Positions 18,560-28,261 of a DNA stretch of 64,000 nucleotides are shown here, piece after piece. This DNA comes from Nitrospinota bacterium (GTDB lineage: Bacteria > JADFOP01): assembly GCA_022562795.1 (NCBI GenBank), contig JADFOP010000005.1:1-64000 (forward strand), written 5' to 3'. The position numbers and the translations under genes were made by a program. How positions within the stretch are numbered: position 1 is the first letter of the stretch; every line of letters starts with the position of its first letter. The notes beneath the pieces were generated by a model. That model did no database searches. It saw nothing but the letters and a program-made list of their open reading frames with translations, and was not told the origin of the DNA.

Positions 18560-20122
18560 TTACGGTGTTCCTCTCGGATCTTCCACCTCCCCGGTGGGCT
18601 TGCGCTGCCAGTAGATTACCTTGTTCACAGCGTTGAGATAGGCCTTGGCGCTCGCCTTGATAATATCTGTCGAGTGGCCGATTCCCGTCGTCGCCTCCCC
18701 GTCGTAGAAGGATACCTTGACGACCACTTCGCCCTGCGCATCCTTGCCGCTCGTTACGGCCCTGATGGAATAAGAGAGCAACCGTCCGGGTATCTCTGTA
18801 ATGCGATCGATAGCTTGGTACGTCGCATCGACCGGCCCTTCACCGATAGCGGCATCTAGGAAAACATCCTCGCCCCGGGAGAGCCGAATCGTGGAAGTCG
18901 GCACCGTATCGGTCCCGCTGCTGGAATGGAGGTAGACGAGCTTAAAGGTCTCCGGCACCGGCAATGTATGGTCACGCATAAGCGCCATCAGGTCTTCGTC
19001 AAAGACCTCCTTTTTCTTGTCAGCCAGGCGTTTGAAGGCTACGAAGGCGTCGTTCAGCGCCCCGTCGTCCAATTGAAAGCCCAGCTCCTCCAAGCGCTTG
19101 CGAAGGGCGTGGCGCCCCGAATGCTTCCCAAGCACCAGATCGCTCTTTAATTTCCCGATCGATTGGGGTGTCATAATCTCGTAGGTGGTGGCATCCATAA
19201 TGACCCCGTGCTGGTGGATGCCCGCCTCGTGGGCGAAGGCGTTCTTGCCCACAATCGCCTTGTTGGGCTGGACGGGAATCCCCGTGATCGAAGTGAGCAT
19301 CTGGCTCGTGCGGTATATTTCGTCGAATTTGATGTTGGTGTAGTGGTGGAGGAAGTCCCGCCGAACCTGTAAGGCCATGACGAACTCCTCCAAGGAGGCG
19401 TTGCCCGCCCGCTCGCCGATTCCGTTGATGGTGCACTCGACCTGTCGGGCTCCGTTTTGAATCGCCGACAGAGAGTTGGCTACGGCCAGGCCCAGATCAT
19501 CGTGGCAGTGGACGGAAAGGACGGCTTGTTCAATATTAGACACACGCTCGCGGATCGTGGCAATACGGGCCCCAAATTCATCCGGCGTAGCATAGCCCAC
19601 GGTGTCGGGTATGTTAACCGTCGTGGCTCCAGCGTCGATGACCGCGGTGAGCACTTCACAGAGGAAATCCATGTCCGTCCGCGCAGCATCCTCCGGGCTG
19701 AACTCCACATCGTCGGTATACTGACGGGCGTGGCGAACCCCGGCCACGGCCGCCTCAACAACCTCCTTAGGGGTCATCTTCAGCTTATGTTCCATGTGAA
19801 TCGGGCTAGTGGCAATGAACGTGTGGATGCGCCCCTGGCGGGCATGCTGGAGAGCTTCCCAGGCACGATCGATGTCCTTCAAGACCACCCGCGAGAGTCC
19901 AGCAATAGTAACCCCGGGGGCATCGACAGTCTGGGCGACGGCCTTGACCGCCTCGAAATCTCCTTCCGAGGCGATGGGAAATCCCGCTTCGATGACATCC
20001 ACCTGGAGCCGTGCAAGCCGGTCGGCCATCTGGACCTTTTCGTCAAGGTTCATACTGAAGCCGGGCGACTGCTCGCCGTCGCGCAACGTGGTGTCGAAAA
20101 TTTTAATGCGTTCACCCTTCAT
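18560..20122 (-). CDS. leuA: 2-isopropylmalate synthase
   Basis: A 520-residue LeuA, the first step of leucine synthesis (acetyl-CoA plus 2-oxoisovalerate). I chose the ATG at 20122 because the protein then starts at [20 protein letters not shown], the normal family start, behind GAGAGGACAAGGACT. Metal ligands are in [11 protein letters not shown] and [14 protein letters not shown]. The [11 protein letters not shown] motif near residue 295 is present. The C-terminal third is the leucine-sensing LeuA dimer domain. Transcription is controlled by a T-box leader read from a promoter inside the pssA 3' end. It is the last gene of an ilvC-psd-pssA-leuA cluster. Confidence 0.96.
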   Translation of the reverse strand: MKGERIKIFDTTLRDGEQSPGFSMNLDEKVQMADRLARLQVDVIEAGFPIASEGDFEAVKAVAQTVDAPGVTIAGLSRVVLKDIDRAWEALQHARQGRIHTFIATSPIHMEHKLKMTPKEVVEAAVAGVRHARQYTDDVEFSPEDAARTDMDFLCEVLTAVIDAGATTVNIPDTVGYATPDEFGARIATIRERVSNIEQAVLSVHCHDDLGLAVANSLSAIQNGARQVECTINGIGERAGNASLEEFVMALQVRRDFLHHYTNIKFDEIYRTSQMLTSITGIPVQPNKAIVGKNAFAHEAGIHQHGVIMDATTYEIMTPQSIGKLKSDLVLGKHSGRHALRKRLEELGFQLDDGALNDAFVAFKRLADKKKEVFDEDLMALMRDHTLPVPETFKLVYLHSSSGTDTVPTSTIRLSRGEDVFLDAAIGEGPVDATYQAIDRITEIPGRLLSYSIRAVTSGKDAQGEVVVKVSFYDGEATTGIGHSTDIIKASAKAYLNAVNKVIYWQRKPTGEVEDPRGTP

Positions 20123-20280
20123 AGTCCTTGTCCTCTCTCGTCCCCCGGCCTGAGAGCCGACCGGGAAAAGGTTGATGATTCTACCAAACCCACTTCGACA
20201 ACGCAACCCTAAGGACAGCTTCGGGCGACCGCTTCTCTGGGATGCTCCAGATTGCGCCCATTTGCCCTCCTCTCAATAAG
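20123..20280 (-). other. leuA leader between T-box terminator and start codon
   Basis: About 158 transcribed but untranslated bases lie between the T-box terminator and the leuA start. It has no U-rich structures or open frame of note and ends in the purine-rich ribosome site. Confidence 0.4.
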
Positions 20281-20305
20281 AAAAGCCCTCGTCCCGAGGG
20301 ACGAG
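20281..20305 (-). terminator. conditional terminator of the leuA T-box
   Basis: An intrinsic terminator made of CTCGTCC and GGACGAG arms with a four-base loop, followed on the minus strand by GGCTTTTCTT. Its 5' side overlaps sequence needed for the antiterminator, as in other T-boxes. Confidence 0.85.
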
Positions 20306-20537
20306 AGCAAAGCTCCCGTGGTACCACCCTCTTTTAGCACCCGCGCCTAGCAAGGCGGAAGCGCCCTTCTTTTAGCCCTTGACGCAGGCATCACGGCGCG
20401 AGCTAGACCCTGGCTTAGGACTTCACCCGCGCGGCTCGAGAGGCGAGTTCAGCATGTCCGAGGACCGGCTCCCAGCAACCACCGGCTCTCTGAGCCTCGG
20501 AGTTCCGCCTACTATTCCTCCGTCAACGCCTTTCCTA
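20281..20537 (-). promoter_or_regulatory. T-box riboswitch (leucine) controlling leuA
   Basis: Read on the minus strand, this has all parts of a T-box leader. There is an AG box and distal loop (AGAGAGCCGGTGGTTGCTGG, about 20476-20495). The specifier loop carries GAACTC (20445-20450), whose CTC codon (20445-20447) is leucine. The antiterminator holds the invariant core GGTGGTACCAC (about 20318-20329). The terminator stem CTCGTCCC/GGGACGAG (20288-20305) is followed by CTTTTCTT. Uncharged tRNA-Leu should stabilise the antiterminator and turn leuA on. The specifier fits the gene it controls. Confidence 0.93.
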
Positions 20538-20543
20538 TTTAGG

Positions 20544-20572
20544 AATTTAATAGGCCGCAACTACTCTGTCAA
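20544..20572 (-). promoter_or_regulatory. promoter of the leuA T-box transcript
   Basis: On the minus strand a perfect TTGACA (20567-20572), 17 bases, then TAAATT (20544-20549). The -35 box lies inside the last codons of pssA, so leuA has its own start of transcription even though it follows pssA in the same direction. Confidence 0.75.
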
Positions 20573-21289
20573 GTCCGTTACGGCTTCACGCCGCTCGCGA
20601 ACCTGGAGGAACGTCCACTCCATAGGCCCCGAGACGGCGTAGGCTAAAAATGCCCCGAAAAGAGCAACCTCTGGGATAAGAACGAATATATACAATGCAA
20701 GGACGGCGGCGAGAAAGACCTCAAAGGGCTTCCGCCGCCAAAGAGTCATCTTCTTAAAACTTCGATACCGAATAGCGCTGACCATGAAACCAGCTAGAAT
20801 GTAGAGCCCCAAGGCAACAATGATCGGTTTGATAGCCGCCGCCTTCGGCACCTCAAGGACAAAGATGACGTAGGAGGCAACAAGCCCGGCCGCCGCCGGA
20901 ATAGGGAGCCCGGTGAAGCGGTTCGTGGTCGTCTCGGCGACCTGGACGTTGAAGCGTGCCAGCCTTATAGCTCCACACAGAACGAAGAGGAAGACCGCCA
21001 GCCAACCAACACGGCCAAAGGGCTTGAGGCTCCAAGTATAGAGGAGCAACGCCGGGGCCACGCCGAACGAAATGAGGTCGGCCAGGGAGTCGTACTCCAG
21101 CCCGAAGTCGGTGCTCGTTTTCGTGATGCGTGCCACCCGCCCATCGAGCGTATCGAAGAGAATGGCCACGAGAATAGCTACAGCGGCCCGGTAGGGCATG
21201 CCGTTGTAGGCGGCTATTATCGCGTAAAAGCCGCAAAAACAATTGCCTGTCGTAAACAGGCTCGGAATTATTTTAATGCCTCGTTTCAC
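20561..21289 (-). CDS. pssA: CDP-diacylglycerol--serine O-phosphatidyltransferase
   Basis: A 242-residue membrane enzyme that makes phosphatidylserine from CDP-diacylglycerol and serine. The CDP-alcohol phosphotransferase motif D-G-x2-A-R-x8-G-x3-D-x3-D is complete in DGRVARITKTSTDFGLEYDS (48-67 or so) followed by LAD. About seven hydrophobic segments follow. It overlaps psd by four bases (ATGA type), giving the psd-pssA pair that makes phosphatidylethanolamine. The leuA promoter lies within its final codons. Confidence 0.95.
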   Translation of the reverse strand: MKRGIKIIPSLFTTGNCFCGFYAIIAAYNGMPYRAAVAILVAILFDTLDGRVARITKTSTDFGLEYDSLADLISFGVAPALLLYTWSLKPFGRVGWLAVFLFVLCGAIRLARFNVQVAETTTNRFTGLPIPAAAGLVASYVIFVLEVPKAAAIKPIIVALGLYILAGFMVSAIRYRSFKKMTLWRRKPFEVFLAAVLALYIFVLIPEVALFGAFLAYAVSGPMEWTFLQVRERREAVTDLTE

Positions 21290-21966
21290 GTCGCTCTCGC
21301 TGCCTCCTCAGGCGCCAGGCGAGCTATTATGGTGCTTCCGCCCTTGACCTTTGCCCCTTCTTGGACCAACAACGTCGCCGAAGCCGGCAGATCCACCTCC
21401 ACGCGGGACCCGAAACGTATCAACCCGATCCGTTGGCCTCGCTCCAGTGAGTCGCCTGGGCCGACCCAGCAGACGATCCGCCTTGCCAAGAGGCCCGCTA
21501 TTTGCCTAACGACAATCGGCGTCCCACCAGCGTTGAAAAGAATCGAATTGCGTTCGTTGGACTGAGAGGCCTCTCCTCGAAATGCAGGGAGAAATTTCCC
21601 CGGCGTATACTCCGTACGCTGAACATCGCCCCCGCACGGCGCGCGGTTTATATGGACGTCAAATAGCGAAAGAAAAATTTTTACCGTTTGAACCTCGCCT
21701 CCCAGCTCCGGACACCCATCGCTTTTGCCGACAGCGACCACCCGCCCGTCCGCCGGTGAGACTACACACCCAACCGCCTGGGGGATCGGCCGCTCCGGGT
21801 CTCTGAAAAAAAACCCTACGAAGCCTGCCGCGCCGAGCCCTATCCAGCCAATGATGCTCCAGCCGAATGCAAGGGCGATAACCCCTACAACGAGAGGGGG
21901 CGTCAGGAAAATCCACCCATCACGGGCCAGGTAGAGCCACGACGTCCGCCTGCTCGGCTGCTCCAT
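21286..21966 (-). CDS. psd: phosphatidylserine decarboxylase (short, PSD-A type)
   Basis: A 226-residue pro-enzyme that makes phosphatidylethanolamine. I use the ATG at 21966 (GGGAG upstream) rather than an upstream TTG at 21993. Two N-terminal hydrophobic segments anchor it. The VSPADGRVVAVG segment and DVHINRAPCGGDV block are conserved. Self-cleavage to create the pyruvoyl group should occur in the GGST motif near the end (KVKGGSTIIARL), between Gly and Ser. It is translationally coupled to pssA. Confidence 0.94.
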   Translation of the reverse strand: MEQPSRRTSWLYLARDGWIFLTPPLVVGVIALAFGWSIIGWIGLGAAGFVGFFFRDPERPIPQAVGCVVSPADGRVVAVGKSDGCPELGGEVQTVKIFLSLFDVHINRAPCGGDVQRTEYTPGKFLPAFRGEASQSNERNSILFNAGGTPIVVRQIAGLLARRIVCWVGPGDSLERGQRIGLIRFGSRVEVDLPASATLLVQEGAKVKGGSTIIARLAPEEAARAT

Positions 21967-22052
21967 AATAAGGCGGCTCCCAGGGAAAGGCAACCAAAAA
22001 TTCGCAAGAGCCCGCCAGCGTATGGCCTATGACTCCCGCCCAGGGCCTGGCT

Positions 22053-23093
<1,041 letters not shown>

Positions 23094-23197
23094 TCACGTC
23101 GCCTGGACGGCCTAGCGCTCTTTGAGCGTCACCGAGCCACGAGCTATGGCTGCTTTGCCCGTCCTATCGACTACGTGTTTGAAGTTGGGTTTGATTG

Positions 23198-23252
23198 GGC
23201 TAAGGGCAGACTCATGCTCATGTGTCTTCCAATTCATTGTCTGCCCTTAGCC
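23198..23252. repeat. 14-bp inverted repeat after the ThDP-enzyme gene
   Basis: GGCTAAGGGCAGAC (23198-23211) and GTCTGCCCTTAGCC (23239-23252) are perfect complements with a 27-base loop, starting 9 bases after the stop codon of the ThDP-enzyme gene. There is no U-tract on the minus strand, so it may be an RNA-stabilising or processing hairpin rather than an intrinsic terminator. Confidence 0.6.
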
Positions 23253-23260
23253 GACAGATC

Positions 23261-25030
23261 CTACAGATAGAAATCGGTTGTCAAGTTCAACAGTCGGGCG
23301 TTAAGACCGACCACCTGCTCAGTATCGACAGGGATTTCAATCAGAATGGACTGGCCCTTCGTCTCGTAGCAGGCGTCCATGATTTCTTTCAGGTTGCTTA
23401 GGTCGGGCTTGACGTTGTAGCCATCCCAGCCATGGGCCTTCGCCGCCTGAACGAAATCGATGTTTGGCAATTTCGAATGGTATCGGGGCTTCTCCACCGT
23501 CGGGATGATGAGCTCAAGCCCCTTATCAACAATCCCGTAAGTTCCGTTGTTGATGATGAACAGGCGAAGGTCCATCCACGCCGCGTCAGCCAAGCAGCCG
23601 CCGAAGAGCCGCCAGCACCCGTCCCCGGAGAAGATAAAGGTGTGGAGCGACGGGTCGGCCATCTTCGCCCCTACGCCCATCCCGAAGGCCCCGCCCATGG
23701 CCGAGCCGTGATGACCGGACCAGAACGGAATATTCGGGTGAGGTCGCTGGGTCACATACTGCCGGTCCTTATAGGAGATGCAGACGTCGTCGAACCCGAT
23801 GCTGTTGGGCTGCCAGTACTGGGGGAGCTCCTCGTAGAAGGCCATGAAGTCAACACAGTCCTTGCGGACGTCTCGCCAGACCTCCCGGTCGTTTAAATTA
23901 TCATAGGTCGGGGTGTCCGGCCGGTCCTTATCGACGCCCATCGCCTTAAGCTGCGAGATGACCTCATGAAGCGTCAGGCCAATGTCGCCCCGGACCTGCC
24001 GGTAATCGCCCGTAACCCGGTGGGACAAATCGCCGTTCATATGGCCGTAGCCCGACACATGCTCGCCGAAGTGCCACGTGCACTTGGCCTTGATCTTCTC
24101 GAGGTTGATAGAGTACTCCCCGGCGCAGAAGCCGAGGGTGATGCAGATGTCCGCCTCGGGGTCCATATTCTTCCAGAGCTCCATGCCTTTTTCATTCCCG
24201 CCCATCATGATGTAGCCGTAGCCGTAGGGGTTGTCAGGATCGACGGCATTGGCGCCGTTCATGGACCAAATGGTCGGAGCCTTTAGAAGCGTAGAGAGCT
24301 CGGTGCTTAGCTCTTGGATGTTCGGGTAGTAGGCGGCCTCCTCCCCGACGTAAATTACGACCCGGCGCCCCTTGACCTGCTCCGGGAACTCGGCCAGGAA
24401 ACGCTCCACATCGGCCTTATTATAGGTCCGGGCCTTATCCCGTTTTGGAACATGGAGCTGAATGTCTCTGGAGAGGACGTCGGGATGGAACGCGATCGCA
24501 ACGGGCTTCTTCTGGTGTAGGAGCTCCTGGACTTTCGTGAGGTCTTCCTCGAGCCGGTTATGGTTGTCGATGACAATACAGGCTTCCCCGATCTCGGCCT
24601 TTAGTTGCGGGACGATGTGCATCCCATGTTCCGACACGTCCTGCAAGGGTGAATCCCCAATAGATGTCGTCGAGTTCAAGGCGAGGAGATACAAAGAGGG
24701 GATGTCGTGAACTTTCGCCTCGGTGATACCACTCGCGCCCAGTTTCGTGGCCGCTCCGGTGGTCGTGAAGCAGCAGCCAACATTGCCAGAGGCCATATAG
24801 TAGCCAATTGGCACGAAACCTGACGCATACTCCCCCATCGTTAACATCCGAGGAACGCCATCCGTTATTTGCGACATTTCCGTAAGCGGCTCTAAATACT
24901 TGGTGGTGTGGATAATTCCACCCCCATTGACGCCGGCGTAATGGACGATCCCCCACTCCCGCAGAGTCTCGATCAAGGCATAGTTGCCGACGTGTGTCTC
25001 CAGGCCTGGAGTACCCGCTTTTATAGTCAT
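23261..25030 (-). CDS. thiamine diphosphate-dependent enzyme, acetolactate-synthase-like
   Basis: A 589-residue ThDP enzyme with the three-domain layout of acetolactate synthase / pyruvate decarboxylase relatives. The N-terminal PYR domain carries the ThDP-activating Glu67 in LTMGEYASG. The middle domain spans about 195-350. The C-terminal PP domain has the metal/diphosphate motif GDGCWRLFGG with the closing NNGTYG about 28 residues later. Sequence between the motifs is unlike ordinary IlvB (for example no HEQGAAH stretch). It sits upstream of ilvC, where ilvB-ilvN normally lie. An acetolactate-synthase role is therefore a fair inference, but a 2-oxoacid decarboxylase or sulfopyruvate-type role is possible. 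It has its own promoter with operator-like repeats. Confidence 0.8.
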   Translation of the reverse strand: MTIKAGTPGLETHVGNYALIETLREWGIVHYAGVNGGGIIHTTKYLEPLTEMSQITDGVPRMLTMGEYASGFVPIGYYMASGNVGCCFTTTGAATKLGASGITEAKVHDIPSLYLLALNSTTSIGDSPLQDVSEHGMHIVPQLKAEIGEACIVIDNHNRLEEDLTKVQELLHQKKPVAIAFHPDVLSRDIQLHVPKRDKARTYNKADVERFLAEFPEQVKGRRVVIYVGEEAAYYPNIQELSTELSTLLKAPTIWSMNGANAVDPDNPYGYGYIMMGGNEKGMELWKNMDPEADICITLGFCAGEYSINLEKIKAKCTWHFGEHVSGYGHMNGDLSHRVTGDYRQVRGDIGLTLHEVISQLKAMGVDKDRPDTPTYDNLNDREVWRDVRKDCVDFMAFYEELPQYWQPNSIGFDDVCISYKDRQYVTQRPHPNIPFWSGHHGSAMGGAFGMGVGAKMADPSLHTFIFSGDGCWRLFGGCLADAAWMDLRLFIINNGTYGIVDKGLELIIPTVEKPRYHSKLPNIDFVQAAKAHGWDGYNVKPDLSNLKEIMDACYETKGQSILIEIPVDTEQVVGLNARLLNLTTDFYL

Positions 25031-25098
25031 TGATCCTCCTCCTTTTGAAAATTGACTGCCCTATGCACCGTCACCTTCTCGAAAAATGGCACATATTT

Positions 25099-25193
25099 GT
25101 TTCCAAAGGTTGAATGATAACTGAAGGTTGGAAATAAACTAACCCTTCCCTCACCCCTTTGTCAATAAAAAACTTGAGGTTTCCAACGTTTGA
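25099..25193. promoter_or_regulatory. three operator-like TTTCCAA repeats
   Basis: GTTTCCAAAGGTTGA (25099-25113), its inverted relative (TGAAGGTTGGAAAT, 25122-25135) and GTTTCCAACGTTTGA (25179-25193) bracket the ThDP-gene promoter, two downstream of the -10 box and one upstream of the -35 box. The layout suggests a repressor, but no regulator gene lies nearby. Confidence 0.5.
25136..25165 (-). promoter_or_regulatory. candidate promoter of the ThDP-enzyme gene
   Basis: On the minus strand a perfect TTGACA (25160-25165), an 18-base spacer, then a weak TAGTTT (25136-25141). A weak -10 beside operator-like repeats fits a regulated promoter. Confidence 0.5.
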
Positions 25194-25270
25194 TTTTGGG
25201 GGCGCCTCGGCGGCGGGAGCTCGGGGATGCCTGTCATCGGCTCGGGCGCCCTGCTTTTTGTGTGATGTAG

Positions 25271-25356
25271 CCCGCCTGAGGTCCGCCTGAGGCGAATGGG
25301 TGTCCGCCTAAAAAGGTGTCGGGGTTCCGCCTTAGATCACCCTGAGGCGGAAGGCG
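25271..25356. repeat. CGCCTGAGG repeat cluster, copy A
   Basis: Several direct and inverted copies of CCGCCTGAGG/CCTGAGGCGG plus the word GGTGTCGGGGT (25315-25325). The reverse complement of 50841-50882 contains the same words, so this is a dispersed repeat with at least two copies here, both in intergenic DNA. Confidence 0.55.
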
Positions 25357-25460
25357 AATTGACCGGGGTGGGGTTTTCATTCCCTCTCCTGTTGTATATC
25401 CTAAGAGGCGCTATTCTACGACCACATGGAACGCTTCATTGGGCAACATGAGGAGGGGAA

Positions 25461-27140
25461 ATGGTCCAAAAACTGAACAAATACAGCTCTCGAATCACCG
25501 AGCCAAAATCCCAGGGCGCCTCCCAGGCGATGCTGTATGGCACCGGCTTGACGGAAGAGGACATGCAGAAGGCCCAGGTTGGGATTTGCAGCGTCTGGTA
25601 CGAAGGCAATACCTGCAACATGCACTTGCGTGAGCTTGCGGCCAAGGTGAAAGAGGGCGTGGTTGAGGCAGGCTTCGTCGGGATGCGATTCAATACGATT
25701 GGGGTAAGCGACGGCATCTCGATGGGAACCGAAGGCATGAGCTTCTCTCTACAGTCCCGCGATCTCATCGCCGACTCCATCGAGACCGTCATGAGCGCCC
25801 AATGGTACGACGCCAATATCACCGTGGCGGGTTGCGATAAGAACATGCCCGGTTGCGTGATTGCCATGGGGCGCTTGAACCGTCCCTCTCTCATGGTCTA
25901 CGGCGGTACCATCAGGGCGGGCCACTGGAACGATAAGGTGCTCGATATCGTCTCTGCCTTCCAGAGCTACGGCGAATACCTGGCGGGCACGCTGGACGAA
26001 GAGAGCCGTAAGCAGATCGTGAAATTAAGCTGCCCGGGCCCCGGCGCCTGCGGCGGCATGTATACGGCCAATACCATGGCCTCCGCTATCGAAGCCCTCG
26101 GCATGTCTCTGCCCTACAGCGCTTCGGCCCCGGCCGAGGCCCCTGAGAAGCTGGAGGAATGTTTCAAGGTGGGTGCGGCGATCCGTAACCTGATGGAAAA
26201 GGACATTAAGCCGCGCGATATCATGACCCGCGAAGCGTTCGAAAACGCAATCGCGGTGACTATGGCGCTCGGAGGCTCCACCAACGCTGTCCTCCATCTT
26301 ATCGCGATGGCGAGGGCCGTGGAGGTTCCCTTAACCATAGATGACTTCCAAACGGTCAGCGACCGCGTTCCATTTCTGACGGACATAAAGCCCAGCGGCA
26401 GATACGTGATGGAAGACCTCCACAATGTCGGCGGAACGCCTGCCGTGATGAAGGCCCTCCTGGAGAAGGGGTTGCTCCACGGCGACTGCTTAACCGTGAC
26501 TGGGAGGACGATCGGCGAAAACCTGAAAGACCTTCCAGGGTTCAGCGAAGGGCAGGATGTGGTTCGGCCCCTGGAGGACCCGATCAAAAAGACCGGTCAC
26601 ATCCAAATCCTCAGAGGCAACCTGGCCCCGGAAGGCGCGGTGGCCAAGATAACCGGCAAAGAGGGCAATATGTTCTCAGGCCCAGCCAAAGTCTACGACT
26701 CTGAAGAGGAAATGCTCGCCGCCCTGGAGAGAAACGAAATAGTCAAGGGCGACGTGCTGGTCATTCGCTTTGAAGGACCCAAGGGTGGGCCCGGAATGCC
26801 GGAGATGTTGACGCCTACCTCCGCTATCGTGGGGGCCGGGCTGGGTAAGGATGTGGCCCTGATAACAGACGGAAGATTCTCCGGTGGTTCTCACGGCTTC
26901 CTTGTGGGACACGTTACCCCGGAAGCACAGGATGGGGGACCGATCGCCCTTCTTAAAGACGGAGACCTAATCACCATTGATGCAAAGAAAAACCGTATTG
27001 ACGTCGAAGTCGACAAGAAGGAGCTTTCCGCGCGAAAGGCCCAGTGGAAGGCTCCGCCCTACAAGGCCACGCGCGGCACTCTCTACAGGTATATTAAGGA
27101 CGTCAAGTCAGCTTCGGAGGGCTGTGTTACCGACGAGTAG
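25461..27140 (+). CDS. ilvD: dihydroxy-acid dehydratase
   Basis: A 559-residue Fe-S dehydratase of valine and isoleucine synthesis. The conserved blocks [20 protein letters not shown] (about 113-132) and [20 protein letters not shown] (about 190-209) hold the cluster cysteines. The C-terminal [20 protein letters not shown] segment is present. The ribosome site GAGGAGGGGAA is strong. It is divergent from the ThDP gene and so shares its control region, completing the ilv set together with ilvC. A weak hairpin follows the stop. Confidence 0.97.
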   Translation: MVQKLNKYSSRITEPKSQGASQAMLYGTGLTEEDMQKAQVGICSVWYEGNTCNMHLRELAAKVKEGVVEAGFVGMRFNTIGVSDGISMGTEGMSFSLQSRDLIADSIETVMSAQWYDANITVAGCDKNMPGCVIAMGRLNRPSLMVYGGTIRAGHWNDKVLDIVSAFQSYGEYLAGTLDEESRKQIVKLSCPGPGACGGMYTANTMASAIEALGMSLPYSASAPAEAPEKLEECFKVGAAIRNLMEKDIKPRDIMTREAFENAIAVTMALGGSTNAVLHLIAMARAVEVPLTIDDFQTVSDRVPFLTDIKPSGRYVMEDLHNVGGTPAVMKALLEKGLLHGDCLTVTGRTIGENLKDLPGFSEGQDVVRPLEDPIKKTGHIQILRGNLAPEGAVAKITGKEGNMFSGPAKVYDSEEEMLAALERNEIVKGDVLVIRFEGPKGGPGMPEMLTPTSAIVGAGLGKDVALITDGRFSGGSHGFLVGHVTPEAQDGGPIALLKDGDLITIDAKKNRIDVEVDKKELSARKAQWKAPPYKATRGTLYRYIKDVKSASEGCVTDE

Positions 27141-27153
27141 AAGGCCAAGATCC

Positions 27154-27176
27154 CCCTGCTTAGCGCGCAGGGTTCT
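27154..27176 (+). terminator. possible terminator after ilvD
   Basis: CCCTGC (27154-27159) and GCAGGG (27167-27172) form a short GC stem with a seven-base loop, followed by TTCT. The T-tract is poor, so this is tentative. Confidence 0.35.
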
Positions 27177-27258
27177 CCAGGGCCATTGGGCTACGTAACT
27201 CGCGGAATATGAATGGATTAGGTGTTACGGGGGAATGCTACCTGACGATTCTGGGCTA

Positions 27259-27483
27259 TCAATCCTCTTGTTGATATTCGCGGAGGATAATAGCCATTCG
27301 ATCCTTTTTGCGGAGCTTCTCTTTTTGAAGGATTTTGCGCTCGACTTCTTGATCGGAGGTGAGGAAACGAAGCTTGTTGAACTCCTCAAGCTCCATTTCT
27401 AAGGCCTGGTGCTCTTGGAAAAGTTCGCCAAATTCCGCGTTTTTCCGAATAACACGCTCAACCAACTCCTGCTTATCGGTCAT
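27259..27483 (-). CDS. DUF465 / YdcH-family small coiled-coil protein
   Basis: A 74-residue, highly charged, all-helical protein. The central FGELFQEHQALEMELEEFNKL and the C-terminal KILQKEKLRKKDRMAIILREY fit the DUF465 (YdcH) family, which ends with a K-x2-KL-x-KD motif. No enzymatic function is known for the family. It follows tsaB by 72 bases on the same strand and converges with ilvD. Confidence 0.8.
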   Translation of the reverse strand: MTDKQELVERVIRKNAEFGELFQEHQALEMELEEFNKLRFLTSDQEVERKILQKEKLRKKDRMAIILREYQQED

Positions 27484-27555
27484 AACCTCTACTCCTCCTC
27501 CAAAACATTGGAAAGTAGGATGACGCCCGTGACGTCCTCCCTCATGGTCACCACG

Positions 27556-28239
27556 TTACGCCTCAGCCAGCTCCGCCTCCGAGGGCCTACCGTATATGGG
27601 CCTCAGCGCAGCCGGGTCAGCTCCGGCGCCTTGCGCCAATAGATCGGCCCCCAATCGAGCAACCCGCAGAGCGTTGGAGAAGGCAAGGTCGGTCGGTCCA
27701 AATCGGGCCCTGGCGCCCAAAGAGGCCTCCAGCTCGGCTCGATAAGCCGCCGCACCCTCACCGACGAGCAGCAGGCTCTGATCCCCGACCTTGGAGGCCA
27801 AGCCTTCCGGTGAACGGGCGACCGGAGGCCATAGCTCCACCGGCACATCACCATCCCACCGATAGCCTGCCACATAGACCTCTTTCTTTCGGGCGTCAAC
27901 CATCGGGCAGAGGATCCCATCCACACCCGGCAATGCGTGAACGTACGCCTCAAGGGTCGGCACGCCCACGACCGGGAGACCGCGACCCTCCGCCAGCCCC
28001 TGGGCCGTCGCGATCCCAACCCGAAGCCCGGTAAAGGAGCCCGGTCCCACCGCGCACGCGAGAGCATCTAATCCCCCCAAATCCAGGCCGGCTTGAGCTA
28101 AGACAGCATCGATAGCCGAAAGAATGTGAGCGGCATTTGAGCGACCTCTGGCTATCGCCATTGAGGCCAACCCAACACCTCGTTGGGAGACGGCTACGCT
28201 TACGACCGGAGTGGAGGAATCGAAGGCTAGTATTAACAT
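27556..28239 (-). CDS. tsaB: tRNA threonylcarbamoyladenosine synthesis protein TsaB
   Basis: A 227-residue member of the ASKHA fold that supports TsaD in making t6A37 of ANN-decoding tRNAs. I chose the ATG at 28239 (AGAGG upstream). The protein then starts MLILAFDSSTPVVSVAV, as in the family, rather than at the longer frame. The signature GGLDALACAVGPGSFTGLRV (about 60-79) and the PMVDARKKEVYVA motif are clear. TsaD, TsaC and TsaE are not in the window. Confidence 0.93.
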   Translation of the reverse strand: MLILAFDSSTPVVSVAVSQRGVGLASMAIARGRSNAAHILSAIDAVLAQAGLDLGGLDALACAVGPGSFTGLRVGIATAQGLAEGRGLPVVGVPTLEAYVHALPGVDGILCPMVDARKKEVYVAGYRWDGDVPVELWPPVARSPEGLASKVGDQSLLLVGEGAAAYRAELEASLGARARFGPTDLAFSNALRVARLGADLLAQGAGADPAALRPIYGRPSEAELAEA

Positions 28240-28261
28240 AGCCTCTACGTGGGCTCGACGT

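Larger units (their letters stand above)
25031..25460. other. 430-base divergent control region between the ThDP gene and ilvD
   Basis: The part near the ThDP gene (25080-25195) is AT-rich and holds a promoter and three copies of a TTTCCAA motif. The part near ilvD (25260-25360) is GC-rich and made of CGCCTGAGG repeats shared with 50841-50882. No gene is evident. Confidence 0.6.
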
